A model generated the notes under the pieces. It did not search any database. It saw only the letters and a list, made by a program, of their open reading frames with translations, and was not told the origin of the DNA. Shown piece after piece: positions 39,301 through 52,172 of a stretch of DNA of 64,000 bases. The DNA is taken from the NCBI GenBank assembly GCA_003024175.1, contig MDYQ01000112.1:24542-88541 (forward strand), in the 5' to 3' direction. The translations under genes were made by a program, and so were the position numbers. This DNA comes from Planoprotostelium fungivorum (lineage: Eukaryota > Evosea > Variosea > Cavosteliida > Cavosteliaceae). Numbering within the stretch: position 1 is the stretch's first letter; each line of letters opens with the position of its first letter.

Positions 39301-41868
39301 ATGGCGGAGGCAGTGAAGGTAGTTATCCGATGCAGGCCCATGAACGGCACTGAGAGGGCTGCCAGTCGACAGAGGTAAGTGCGTGTATACGATCTGTTTG
39401 ATAGAGGTTGTTCAGTATCGTCACGATGGACACGAACAAAGGACTGGTGACAGTAAAGAATCCAGCTGATAAATCAGACAAGGCCTTTAGTTTCGATACC
39501 GTGTATGACTGGAAGTGAGATCACATCGACATCATCCCAAACTGAAATCATGGCAGCTCCACACAGAAAGCCGTGTATAATGAGACAGTGTATCCCATCG
39601 TAGAATGTGTATTGAATGGATACAATGGTGAGTCATATCTGTTTCGCATGATCTGAAGCTAAAAGGAACTATTTTTGCTTATGGACAGACGGGAACAGGA
39701 AAAACGCACACGATGTCGGGAGTGCCTTCAGATCCCGAGCTTAAGGGTGTCATACCAAATGCATTCGAGAATATCTTCGACTACATCAACACGAAGGGCA
39801 AAGAGAACCCGAACACTACGTATCTCGTCACAGCGAGTTTTCTTGAGATTTATAATGAAGAGGTGAGACCAGTGATACATTTGAGACTATCCATCATGCT
39901 GCTCAGGTTCGCGATCTGTTGTCTGAAACACCGACGAAGAAGTTGGACTTGAAGGAACATCCTGAGACTGGTGTGTACGTGAAAGACTTGGAGGCAAAGA
40001 TCGTCAAGACGGTCCCAGAGATGGATCACTGGATGGAGAAGGGAAACGGTAACAGGTGTGTTTGATCAGAAGAAAAGAGACTCACCTGTATAGATCCGTT
40101 GGTTTCACCAAGATGAACGCCGGATCATCTCGATCTCACTCCATCTTCACCATTGTCGTCGAGTCATCTACCATCGTGGAGGTGAAAATGTCTTTAGAGG
40201 TGACTCGCGATCTCACCACTTCAGGGCTCTGCCGATCCAGTAGTGAAGAGAGGCAAGCTGCACTTGGTCGATCTGGCTGGTTCTGAGAGGCAGAGCAAGA
40301 CGGAAGCAGAGGGTCAGCGTTTGAAGGAGGCAGCCAAGATCAATCTGTCCCTGTCTGCCCTGGGAAACGTCATCTCTGCTCTCGTCGATGGTAAAGGAGG
40401 TCACATTCCCTACAGGTGTTGCCACCTTCGGTGATGATCGATTGACGCCTGTGAAAGAGACTCCAAATTGACGAGACTACTGCAAGATTCTCTGGGAGGT
40501 AACTCGAAGACAGTCATGATTGCTGCGATGGGGCCCGCTGATCACAACTATGACGAAACGATGTCCACTCTTCGGTGAACGAATACCATCTCGTCTTGTC
40601 TGATTCATACAGTTACGCAAATCGAGCGAAGAACATCAAGAACAAACCGGTGGTGAACGAGGATCCGAAGGATGCACAGATCCGTCAGTACCAAGAGGAG
40701 ATCGACAAGTTGAAGCAGATGCTGCAGCAAGGTGGTGGCATCACCGTAGAAGAGGATGGTCACACTGTGGAGGCCGATCAAGTCATCGAAGAGATCGTAG
40801 AGGAAGTGGTGGAACATTCTGGCCTGGACGAAGCCACCATCAAGGAAATCAAGAGCCAAAAAGACGAGGTGATGCACGGTGATCGAGATCATCTCTCATA
40901 TTGGAAGGAAATCAACGCGGTGTTAGCTCAGAAGGGTGTTGTGGAAGAAGAGAGGAGAAGGATCACGGAGCAGTTGCACAAGATCAAAGAGACGGAAGAC
41001 AAACAGTTAAGAGCCAGGCAGGAATTGGAGAACAAGCTCGCGGCCATGCAGGCGAATCTCTTCGCCGGTGGTGAGAATCTAGTAGACCAAGTGGAAAGAC
41101 AAGAGCAGGAGCTCAGAATGCAAGCTCACGCACTCGAACAAAAAGCGGTGTGTTCGTGATAAAACAACCGATTCTGACGGTTGTCAGATCGAAGAGAGGA
41201 GATTGAAGAGGGCTCTGACACAAAGAGCAGAAGAGGTCAGTCTACACACGAAGGAGTTTTCTTCTCTGGCGGAAGAAGTAGACGTGAAGACGAAACAACT
41301 GAAGAAACTCTTCACCAAGATCCAACAGGTGAGCGTTCATCTCTCACCTTCACATCTGATCGCATGGGGTAGTCGAAGATGGAGATACAAGATGCGCAGG
41401 AAGAGTGGCAGACGGAGAAGACAGAGATGCTGGACACCATTCGAGAGCTGTCGAAGCAGTTGAAACTGAAGCTGCTCACGATACACAGCTACATCCCACA
41501 AGATGAATTACATCGCATCGAGAGGAGGGCACAGTGGGACAACGAGTCACAAGACTGGAAGATCATCCACATTGAGTACTGCGGCAACACCATGTGAGAG
41601 TCGATGAGATGTGATCGATCGACGCTGACGATGACAGGGCGAAGAAGAGAGGAAGTGTCATCGAGCAGGATCCGGATGATCTGAAACAACCACCCCCAGT
41701 CGATGCTTGGTCGTAAGTCACTCTCCATCATCATCATTCCCCACAACATCTTCATCACACAACACGTTGAAATCTTTTATGACCCATTGCAGGGAGAGCA
41801 ACAACAACATCTTCTACTCCTACAACGGCGGTCCACCCAAGAAGGGAGAGGCGAGGCCGGCCTGGTGA
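39301..41868 (+). CDS. Kinesin-2 family motor (KIF3/KIF17/OSM-3-like)
   Basis: A plus-end microtubule motor. The motor domain starts [15 protein letters not shown], then P-loop [14 protein letters not shown] near 39680, switch [12 protein letters not shown] near 40110, switch II VDLAGSE near 40270, and [13 protein letters not shown] with [16 protein letters not shown] at the neck. The neck sequence NEDPKDA followed by [12 protein letters not shown] is diagnostic of kinesin-2. A long coiled coil follows (40690-41470) and a tail rich in Asn/Pro. I start at ATG 39301; an in-frame ATG at 39256 would add a hydrophobic run that is implausible on a cytosolic motor. About ten introns. Kinesin-2 usually serves intraflagellar transport. 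It converges with the MYST gene, 37 bp between stops. Confidence 0.92.
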
Positions 41869-41905
41869 CGTGTATAAACGAAATGTAAACTCTACAATTG
41901 CTTCT

Positions 41906-43428
<1,523 letters not shown>

Positions 43429-43669
43429 GCTCCCTGTTGAAAATAACGGTTTGTCACAAAAACGTGCCGTCTCTTGAAATATGGAAGTCGAACCAGAGGG
43501 AGCACACGAGTGCCCTCTTTCAACGTCCATAGTGCCACACTTACTTAGACAATAAAAGGCATTACATCACAAAGAAGAAGAAAAAGTCATGTACATGTTC
43601 ATTGCTTCTCTATACAAGGTAGCTACCAGTGAAGGCTCATCAAAAACGTCTCAGCAATGCCCATCCTAT

Positions 43670-44314
43670 TTAAATCTTGTCTAATTTGGCCTTGACAATC
43701 TGAGGATTGGCCGCCTCTAATTTAGTCTTTTGCATTGCCTTGTAATCAAAGTCACATGCGTGATCGGTGGCATGTCTGTGTCCACTGCAGAAGATATAGT
43801 TGCATCTGCATTTGAAGCCCAACAGTCCGACCTGTTCATCCGTGTGAGTCAAAAAGTCTCATTCGTAGAAAACACATGATGAACTCGGATGTTACTTACC
43901 CTCTTTCGGCACTGGAAACATTTGGTTGTGTCTGTCTGTACCTTTTTAGTTGGCGCCTCCTCCTCTTTGGTCTCTGTCGTCGGTGTGGCTGCGGTTGTTG
44001 CAATGGGAGTGGGAGTGGTCTCCATTGGAAGAAGAGGAGAGAGACTGGATAATGGTGGTGAAGTCAACGGGTTGGATGTGGGGACAGAGACGGTTCTGAT
44101 TGGATCAACGTCCATCGAATCCATGGGGAGAGTCTCCGGTGCTTTCTTGGCTTGAGAGTCTCTGTAACATTTGGAGCAGCAATTGGCGGTGAGGGGATTT
44201 CTGATCAAAAATGAGTGAATGGACCGAGTTGCTTATGTCCACTCACCCAAAAAATCCACATCCCATGGCACATGGCGTTGGTTGCTGGGTGTTGTTGGGT
44301 TTCTGCTGTTCCAT
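43670..44314 (-). CDS. A20/AN1 zinc-finger protein (ZFAND5/6, stress-associated type)
   Basis: The N-terminal A20 finger reads CAMGCGFFG, then after a short intron NPLTANCCSKCYRD. A Ser/Thr/Pro linker follows, then a C-terminal AN1 finger: KCFQCRKRVGLLGFKCRC, FCSGHRHATDHACDFDYKA. The arrangement A20-linker-AN1 with a conserved C-terminal KLDKI tail is that of ZFAND5/6 and plant SAP proteins, which bind ubiquitin and act in stress responses. Start MEQQKPNNTQQ at 44314; stop at 43670. At least two introns. Confidence 0.9.
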
Positions 44315-45111
44315 TACTGCTATCAAGTCTCAGCCATTCTGCATTTTGTCTTATATGCTCTCACTCACTTGTGTTGGTTTGGCTTGGGGGTCTGTGTGAG
44401 TTGGTTGTGTGCTATGCGGGAGGAAGAAAAAGAGAGCCTTGCCTTCGTTTCCACGCAAAACCCACGTAATATTTCGTAGAACTTGGTTCCGCATGATCTC
44501 ATTGTAGATGATGTCATCACAATTAGATCTGGATGAATCAGATGCATAGGGACACATGTTGTGGTCTTAGGTTCGCCGACCCAACGAATATAGAAGATAC
44601 AAGCAGACATGCAGTTGTGGCGGGAGCCTGACCAACGCAAAGAGCGTTGCGAGAGGTCCATCTCATTTGTGGTTTGTTTCTCACTCGATGCATGAGGCGT
44701 CCAGAAGACAATCAACCCCCGTTCGCAGCGTGTGTCTATTATCATCATCCCCCAAGTATTTAATGGATCATATCATTAACTCTTGACTCAATTGAGGGCT
44801 GGTGTCGATCGCAATGCTGAGATCCATAAATTTGATATATGGCAAAACAACGCAACCATCATCAAAGATCCACAATCATTATGTTGTCTGTATGGACCAG
44901 ATGTGAAGACGATCCGGACAAACTTGTCAGACGTTTCCAAGCGAGTAGAAGAGTAAACCTGTATGTCATCCTTGCTGCGATTTTTTGGTCTGTGGGGTTC
45001 GAAAAGCGCCAGAGGAGGGTCTGCGTTTCAGAGACGCCAATACAGCAAACCTAAGACCCTTTTTCGAAACGTCAACTACGGGCAACGCATCATTTTCAAC
45101 ACGACGGCAAC
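44315..45111. promoter_or_regulatory. Intergenic region between the AN1 and beta-helix genes
   Basis: About 800 bp between divergent genes. I see no convincing gene. A hairpin half-site (cattgtagatgatg, 44501) and AT-rich TATA-like sequence (tttgatatatgg, about 44830) are present. Confidence 0.4.
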
Positions 45112-46963
45112 ATGAGAGTCGCGGGTCTGTGTCTGCTGCTCTGTATCGGTAAGACACTCTTGATGTCTGAATAGCTGATTGATCGGGACGCAGGAGCCGC
45201 CATTGCTGCCACTGGGTCGGATCTCGTGAGTGTTGATTCCAAGGGAAGGCTCACCTACACGAAGAATGACCAAGGTGCGTCTGTTCGACGTTCGACGTTT
45301 GTCTAAATCAGATCGTAGGAGATCGTATCATGGATTACAGCTCTGCCGGATATCACTCCGGACAGGCCGTCCCCGATGCTTCTTCTATCCCCAACAAAGT
45401 GACCGTCAAGCCCAGCGGAGGAGACGATACGAAGGCAATCAAAGCGGCCATCGACAAGGTCGCAGCTCTCCCCCTGGACAGCAACGGTTTCCGTGGCGCT
45501 GTCCTTCTGGCCCCTGGTAAATTCGAGGTACCATCTCATATGAGATCATCACATACTCACGATATGGACAGATGGATTCTTTAAAGCTTTCAACATCCGG
45601 CGTTGTCGTCAGAGGATCGGGCACCGATGCCACTAAGGGCACCACCTTGAACGTGAAGGGTCACATGGCCTTCTCCGTCATGGGATCAACCAGGCCCAAG
45701 TTGGGCTCGAAGAAGTACTACCTCACCAAGACTTACGTTCCCTTCGGTGGTAACACTCTACCTCTTCAGTCTACTTCTGGCCTGAAGGTGATGAACATGT
45801 TCTCACGACCCTCATCGGTGAACGCTCAATCTGATACAGGTCGGTGATACCGTATACGTCGTCTCTACCATCACCTCCAAGTTCATCCATCTCCTCGGCA
45901 TGGACAAGTTAGTCCGGGATAACTCTGCCCAGACTTGGATCAAGGCCGGATCATCGGTCAACACCGATCGCATCATCACCGCCATCACGAACAACACCAT
46001 CACACTCGACGCCGGCTACCCCGACTCCATCAGACCCGAACTCTTTGACTCCGACAAGGACTTACCTTACGTCGTTCCTTACACTTGGACCGACCGACTC
46101 GAAAACGTCGGCGTGGAGAGCATGAGGGCCATTTTTCCCGCCACGATGGAGACCAATTACGGACACTTCCTCGACATGGACAAAGCGTACAACTGCTGGG
46201 TGAGGGACCTCTACTTGCAGGACTTCGGTACCGGAGGTGAAGTGTTGGCTGATTGTAGATGCTCAATCGTAACAGTTGTGACGACACAGGGTGACACCAA
46301 GTGGGTGACGATTCAGGGACTCAACATTCACTATACCTTTGCGGATAACACCATCAAGGCACCCCCTCAGATCTTGTCCATGCTGGGAACTCAGATCCTC
46401 CACCGTGACACCAACATCACGGGTGAGAATCGATCTGGCTCGTTGTAGATTGACAATATACAGGCGGGGGTAAGTACTGGCCCATGTCTTCCGGCTCGAC
46501 GAGAGCGAGAGGACCCACCGTCCACTACAACGTCAACATCGATGCTGGAGCTGGAGCTCAAGTGGTACCTCACATGAGGTGATCTCATCATCATCACGAT
46601 GTTAAGACTTACACCTTCTTCAGATGGTCCACAGGTATCCTCTACGACAACATCAACAACGCCAAGGGAACCGTCGCGATCTCTTACCGTGGTATCATGG
46701 GCTCCGGACACGGCTGGACCATGAGCTGGGGAGTCATCTGGAACTGCGAGGCGAAGCAGTTTGGCGTGCAGAACCCTTACAACATGTTCAATGCATCTGC
46801 TCCCGTCTTATACCACAACTGGCTGGTGGGAGGAAAGGGAACCAACGTTCCGGGCTGGCAGTCGAAGAAGCTGATGGGCACCTACGATCACGTGGGAACC
46901 ATGGTGACACCGGACAGTCTGTACATGGCTCAGATGAAGGACAAGCAGAAGAGATCTGCTTGA
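45112..46963 (+). CDS. Secreted right-handed beta-helix protein (pectate-lyase-like)
   Basis: The N-terminus is a signal peptide, MRVAGLCLLLCIGAAIA, split by an intron. The body shows a pectate-lyase superfamily start: PSGGDDTKAIKAAIDKVAAL, FRGAVLLAPGKFE, SGVVVRGSGTDATKGTTL, then regular short beta-coil segments (TAITNNTITLDAGYP, ENVGVESMRAIF, WVRDLYLQDFG, WVTIQGLNIHYTF) and the C-terminal NIDAGAGAQ and GSGHGWTMSWGVIWNCEA. This is the fold of extracellular polysaccharide lyases and hydrolases. Which polysaccharide is cut cannot be read from the sequence. At least six introns; those near 46235 and 46425 carry half-sites of the hairpin family. Asn-X-Thr/Ser sites fit a secreted glycoprotein. 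Confidence 0.83.
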
Positions 46964-47128
46964 AGTGGAGCACAATAAATGATATATTAGCGATATTTCG
47001 AAGTGAAAAGAATTAAAGTTGGAAATACTGACTAAGTTGCGTTGTAGACCGCTGAAGTCACGTGATAGATACGATTTCCGCGAATTCAAAGACAAAAAAA
47101 CGAACAATCATAACCCAATCACACCATC

Positions 47129-48604
47129 ATGTCCGACACGCAGAACAAAGACAACGTAAAGCGCTCCGCTCCCGATACCCAGCCAGAGGACTCGCAGGTG
47201 AGCTCTTATTTCGATCTGCAGGACGATTGAACTTTGTGTTAGGTATCTAAGAAGCAACTCACCGAAGCTCTGCAACAGAAAGACGAACAAATTAACCGTT
47301 TGGAGTCTTTGGTTCACCAATTAGCTGATGGAAAGGATCAGAAGAATGGTTCATCCACCACCCAAACGTCCTCTAACGATACAGGAAAACAGGTATCATC
47401 TCTTCATCTCACCTTCGCCCATCTCATTTTCGTTGCAGTCCAATCAGACAGAGCCCGCGCCTCTTGTCTCGACCGGTAACAATCCAACCGTTCCAGTTCC
47501 TCAAACGTCTAATGAGATCCCATCGGCCACCACTCAGAGTGACATCCACAAGGGTGCTGCAGAGACGACCGAAGGAAGAGGCAGCGTCACCCACCCAGCC
47601 AACAAGTCGGCTCCCCACATCCTCGAGACGGGACACATCTACTTCTTCTATCGACCCAAAGTCATGTTGGAGGAGGCACACACCTTGGACGAAGTCCAGA
47701 GGTTCTACATCCTCCTGAGTCCCAACACCCTCAAGGGACAGACCGAAGAGAAGGAGAACGGTGCCGAAGGACACAGGCTCCTCATGATACCAAAGAAGAC
47801 TCTGCCCGAGGCCGAGAGGCAGGAGAAGTTCTACGCCGTCGTCGCTCAAGTCACCAAGGACGTCAACGACTTGAGAACCTCCCTCGGTGCGAAGAAGTAC
47901 GACACGAAGACCCAAGGTCAGAGGGATCTGGAGGCAGCGAGAATTCTCGGTCAAGGTGAAGGATCATGATGACGAAGATGTGAGGTTGACACTCTCTAGG
48001 TGTCTACGGCATCGTATCCCATCAGAACAAGACGCACCTCGCTTACGTGTTGGAGTACCCTGAGGACTCGAGTGAAGCACAGCAAGTGTTCAACATTCAC
48101 AAGGAGTCCACTCTTCACTTGTCCATCAAGAACCCAGTGACGACCCAACCCTCCAATCTCAACTCCACCGAACTGTTCGACCAAGGAACTGGATTCTCCT
48201 CCACGAACAAGGTGATTTCATCTCATGACGATCACATCACATCCACCATACAAACATCGTGATGAACATTGAGACTGACTTTTGATAAGGTGAAGGAATA
48301 CCCAAGCGAACTCCAAGAGAGATTCCGCAGCAACCGATGGTGCCCAGCCGACCCTCCCTCCTTCTTAGACTTTGTCGGTGCCGAGATGCTGTTCATCGGC
48401 GTCAACAATGATCTCGTCCAAGAGCTCGGCGAGGCGGGAAAACAGATCGAAGAAGCCGAGAAGAGAGACGCAGAAGTTGAATCTCAGCCCATGAACAAAG
48501 AGGACAGAGAAGACACCTTCAAGAAGCTAAAGGAGGGAAGAGTCCAGCCCATCCTCCTCGGCTCTCAATGGAACTCCGATTTAGACACCCAACAGAAGCA
48601 GTGA
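47129..48604 (+). CDS. Conserved protein of unknown function (GHIYFFYRPKV motif)
   Basis: Five exons. After a Gln-rich coiled-coil start (KQLTEALQQKDEQINRLESL) and a Thr/Pro/Ser-rich linker comes a compact domain: HILETGHIYFFYRPKVMLEE, TLDEVQRFYILLSP, HRLLMIPKKTLPEAERQEKFYAVV, GVYGIVSHQNKTHLAYVLEYPE, FNIHKESTLHLSIKNP, RWCPADPPSFLDFVGAEMLFIG, then a charged tail. This motif set looks like an unnamed conserved family that I associate with bacteria as well as lower eukaryotes; that memory is not a database result. No catalytic motif is visible. Start MSDTQNKDNVK at 47129 and end QQKQ at 48604 look secure. Confidence 0.72.
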
Positions 48605-48732
48605 ACCTCTTAAGCTTTCTTCTCGCGATGAGAAGACCACGTCGAAACGAAGAGAAAAGAGAATAAATGAATGGAGTAGATTTATTTTTGAGACGGACCA
48701 CATCATTTCAGATCGATCGACGACACCATACG

Positions 48733-50333
48733 ATGACCACAACGGCGACGGTGCCAGTTTGGTTGAAGAGTTTAGGAGCGGGAAAGGGTGTCGCCACCGT
48801 CAATAGTAATCCCAGCGCGGACGACACCGCTTTAGAAGATGAGACTCTGGTGATATCAATGTAGAGATCACGTTCGTGTTCTGATGGAATGGATAGCGAC
48901 GAGAGAGACGATGGGTGTTTGTCAACGAAGTTCCTTTTGTATGTAAAGAATTGAGAAGCAAGATTGGGGTGATGTCTCACATGATTCCATCGAAGGAGTT
49001 CTCATTGGAATCATACAGTCCGCAATGGAACTCTTGAGCCCCACATTACCACAAGTCACGACGACGATACAGAAGAAAGTCGTAATGGGCTCTGCAAAAT
49101 ACACAAATGACGATAGAGAATACAAGAGCGGTGATGAGATGTCTATGATGGAACGATTGAGATCTGATGGAATGCAGGGAAGGACAAGAAGGAACCACCA
49201 GCCGAGGTGATCCCTGCCGTTCATTTCGAGAGTACAGAGTAAGTTTGTCTGTTCGATCTTTGTGATTGACAAAGAGAACAGTACCGTCATGCGTGGTGCA
49301 ATGAGGATCGATGGATGGAACATCAACGAAGCAGTGAGACGTCCTATATCATCTTACCTCTATCATCACCTTCTTAAAACACGTTCATCTACGCATATCA
49401 TTTATCATCTTCTACGTCATCTTCTACATGCTCGAACCTTTTTGTCTATATCTGCTTCTACCCTCCTTAACTCTTTTCCCTCAAATATCCCAGGAATTTC
49501 TCATCCGTTCACCGAAATGGAACAAGAACACTTCCTTCCGCACGATCGTCTCTACTTCTTCTCCTCTGAAGATCTACCAGGTGATCACATCATCATCATC
49601 GTCCTCATCATCGTCCTCATCATCGTCATCATCATCGTCATCATCATCGTCCTCACGTTTGTCATGACAATTCGAACAGCTGCACAGCTGTTACAATTTC
49701 TTGAAAGGAGCCCTGGAGATCGTCTCTAAATTAGAGAGGATGATGTCGGCCACGAAGGATTTAGACAGTCACATCGAAGACGTTCGCGTCAACAAGGTGA
49801 GATCGTGATGATGATGCACATGCACACGATCACATGTTGATGCGATCAGATCATGGAAGATGTATCGAGGCTGCTGAAGTCAGCCATGGAAGAATTATTA
49901 TTCGGTACAAATGTCTTCCCTGATTCTACCCTATTCGTACCCACGGTGAGAAAACTCGTCGATATCTCACCTCGTAACGTTCCCAGGCGTGGCAGCCCAA
50001 CATCCCGCAAGATCTGATGATCGAGTGCAACATCGGCAACAAAGAGATCATCGTCAGCTGTTACTGCATGCACCTCTTACCTACCAAGCCACTCAGAGTG
50101 CCTCGTTGTAGTGTGCCACCTCGGCTAGGAGAAACCGTCCAATGGTGATATTCTTTTTCTTTCATCACTGAGACATTTTCAGTTCGAGGAATGGGGTGAG
50201 CTACTGGGGGGAGATCGTGGATGTTGCACAAGTTCGATTGACGAACGAGAGGATCATCAGCGCTTTCAATCTGTCCAACATGGCGACACAATTGTGCACG
50301 GATTTAAGAGATAAACTGGCCATCTTGACTTAA
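48733..50333 (+). CDS. Rogdi/RAV2-like protein
   Basis: Similar to Rogdi (yeast Rav2), an all-alpha partner of V-ATPase assembly factors. After splicing, the N-terminal exon pair gives RRWVFVNEVPFVCKELRSKIG (human [20 protein letters not shown]). The C-terminal half reads FLKGALEIVSKL, MEDVSRLLKSAMEELLFG, FPDSTLFVP, WQPNIPQDLMIECNIGNKEI (human LPSDLLVNVYINLNKL), VSCYCMHLLP, and WGEIVDVAQVRLTNERIIS with LCTDLRDKLAIL (human WGSQRLEVSHVHKVECV and LCQQLKDKISVF). About eight introns, one long and CATCATC-rich (49583-49690). Similarity is weak but collinear along the whole protein. Start ATG 48733. Confidence 0.65.
49576..49655. repeat. CATCATCGTC-rich intron tract
   Basis: Tandem degenerate TCATCATCGTCC units fill this intron of the Rogdi-like gene. 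They give Ser- and Ile/Val-rich frames that are artefacts. Confidence 0.75.
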
Positions 50334-50495
50334 TGTCTTCTCTCATCACTGTTGCATGTGATTTGGACACGTGGAAGAATATTCATGTGACTCCGGATTC
50401 TTCTCGTGATGAGGCGAACGGCGTGTCCGCCGCGTGTCTGTCTCGGCGATGGTCCTGTGGCATGTTGCACAACAGAAACACGCAACAGCACCACG

Positions 50496-50999
50496 ATGGA
50501 CAAGATCGTTGCTTCCATCAAACACCTCATCCCGTTCGTTGTCTTCGGGCTCAGCCTGAGCAACCTCATCTTCCTGTGGTTCCTGGTGATACAGACGAGA
50601 GGAAGAGTCATTGTCCAAGCCGCCATCACATACCGAGTCTGCTTCTCTCTCCTGTCTCTCCTCTGCGTCCATCTCAGAAACTGGTTTCACAGAGGACAAA
50701 AGACACTCCGCTTCGCCAACATCATCGCACACTCCACACTTCTTTCTCTGGATCAAGTCTCTTTCTTGGCTCTGGGCATTCTATACCTCTCTAACGTCTT
50801 CCACACATCGAACAATGATGGTACATTCTCTGGATTCCTGCTATTGGGGATGATACCACTGGTCGCCGCGGTTGGACTCCTCTTCTACGTGGCAGAACCT
50901 CTGTATCTCGAGTTCAGAAGACTGGCAGGTGCCCGCCGATATGGAGTGTTGAAGAGTCAGGATGCACTCGAGCTCTCATATGAACTGGCCAGAGTTTGA
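50496..50999 (+). CDS. Intronless multi-pass membrane protein, unknown
   Basis: A single exon of 167 residues starting MDKIVASIKHLIPF. Four hydrophobic helices are visible: FVVFGLSLSNLIFLWFLVI, a second around AITYRVCFSLLSLL, a third LLSLDQVSFLALGILYL, and a fourth FLLLGMIPLVAAVGLLFYV. It ends in a short charged cytoplasmic tail (EFRRLAGARRYGVLKSQDALELSYELARV). An in-frame upstream Met at 50406 adds a Cys/Arg-rich stretch and is less likely. I do not recognise the family. Confidence 0.6.
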   Translation: MDKIVASIKHLIPFVVFGLSLSNLIFLWFLVIQTRGRVIVQAAITYRVCFSLLSLLCVHLRNWFHRGQKTLRFANIIAHSTLLSLDQVSFLALGILYLSNVFHTSNNDGTFSGFLLLGMIPLVAAVGLLFYVAEPLYLEFRRLAGARRYGVLKSQDALELSYELARV

Positions 51000-51487
51000 A
51001 CAGGCAGTGATGTTCATAAAAACGATCTGCTCTTCCAAAAATCATCTTCAAACAGACGATTTCCAGCACGCCAACATGTTGACTACACTGGAAGGCTTCG
51101 TGTACCATCGCCGAAGCTTTTTTGACGGGACGAAGCTACGTCCTCTCAAGTTTTATAATTTAGTAATCAGGATCACGCTTCACCTCATTGAGGTCTACAA
51201 TTAGCTCCAATTTTGACAGAATCTACTTCGATGTTGCAACAGAGACGGTCAATGGCTCATAAAAACATACTCTTATCAACTCGGCGTTAAGCAACAGTGA
51301 AATAGTTTATAGCATCAATTTTTTGTTGGCCTTAAAAGAAAGACCGACGGAAAAGAAAGAAAGAGAATGAGAGGTTGCACCAGGAATAGTTGATTATTTG
51401 ATTGGTTGACGCCTCGGAAAACAACATGCTACAACTCCAATGCCCAGCCCATGTACACACTGGACCATGCAATACGTACATATGTGC

Positions 51488-51501
51488 GGGGGGGGGGGGG
51501 G
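51488..51501. repeat. Poly-G run (14 G)
   Basis: Fourteen consecutive G bases, the longest homopolymer in the window. Confidence 0.9.
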
Positions 51502-51620
51502 ACAATCTTAGGGAGGGTACCAGGTCATTGATGACACCTTACCCAGGTGTAGAATCACCTGGGCTACACGGTGGTGTATTCCATTTTTTCGTCCGGACGT
51601 TTGTAACAGAGAAAAGTCCC

Positions 51621-51781
51621 AATGTACGCTATTTTTTTAGCGTACGTGACAGTAATTCACACTTGGCTCATCTTGGGCAACGTTTTTGTGACCTGTGTGA
51701 CATACCATTGGAATCAGCGCATTTTGCTGAACAAGGTGGACTATCTATTGGTTCCACGTACGCTAAAAAATAGCGTACATT
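51621..51781. mobile_element. Possible MITE with palindromic ends
   Basis: The left end AATGTACGCTATTTTTTTAG continuing to CGTACGTG (51621-51648) recurs inverted at 51755-51781 with one fewer T. Each end is itself a near palindrome (GTACGCTA/TAGCGTAC), so both ends could fold alone or with each other. The 106 bp in between have no clear frame. No target-site duplication is obvious. Confidence 0.5.
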
Positions 51782-51900
51782 GGCACTTATCACATCCTAG
51801 GTGTAGAATCTCTTTGGGTCCCTGGGGGTCTTATACAGCAAGAGTGTTCATCATTTGTGGATGGTTTGTGCTATCTCTTCTACCTTCCAGGTGCGTCAAC

Positions 51901-52150
51901 ATGCTCGTGTTTCTTGCAATGTCAGTGAGATTTTGATGACAGTTCTGATGTGCAGTTGTTGCATAGGCAGATGTAGGCCATCCTTCACAAGCACCTTGTC
52001 ACCCAAAAATGTTTGGCTGTGGAGGATGTCACTCTGGCTGACGTTGTCATCTTACTGTACACCTCTAGTATCATCTCCATCAATGAATATCAGAACACTC
52101 TCCACAAGTTTCCCAACACACATCATCTTGAGATGATTCGAATCCAATGA
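51901..52150 (+). pseudogene. Short GST C-terminal-like fragment
   Basis: Splicing a 52-nt intron (51925-51976) gives MLVFLAMS then AILHKHLVTQKCLAVEDVTLADVVILLYTS in a frame that ends at TGA 52150. VTLADVV with the upstream L..HL pattern is typical of the C-terminal helical domain of glutathione S-transferases and related translation-factor subunits. The N-terminal thioredoxin-like half is missing, and the preceding 900 bp hold repeats. I read it as a truncated remnant, but an unrecognised upstream exon set is possible. It is tail to tail with XPF, only 22 bp away. Confidence 0.35.
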
Positions 52151-52172
52151 ACAATAAATTCAACAACATAGT

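Larger units (their letters stand above)
51000..51900. other. Repeat-bearing intergenic stretch
   Basis: No recognised gene. It contains a 14-base G run (51488-51501), a short palindrome CCCAGGTGTAGAATCACCTG near 51534 with a partial second copy near 51799, and an inverted pair of palindromes (51621-51648 and 51755-51781). The composition is unlike the coding regions around it, which suggests insertion debris. Confidence 0.5.
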
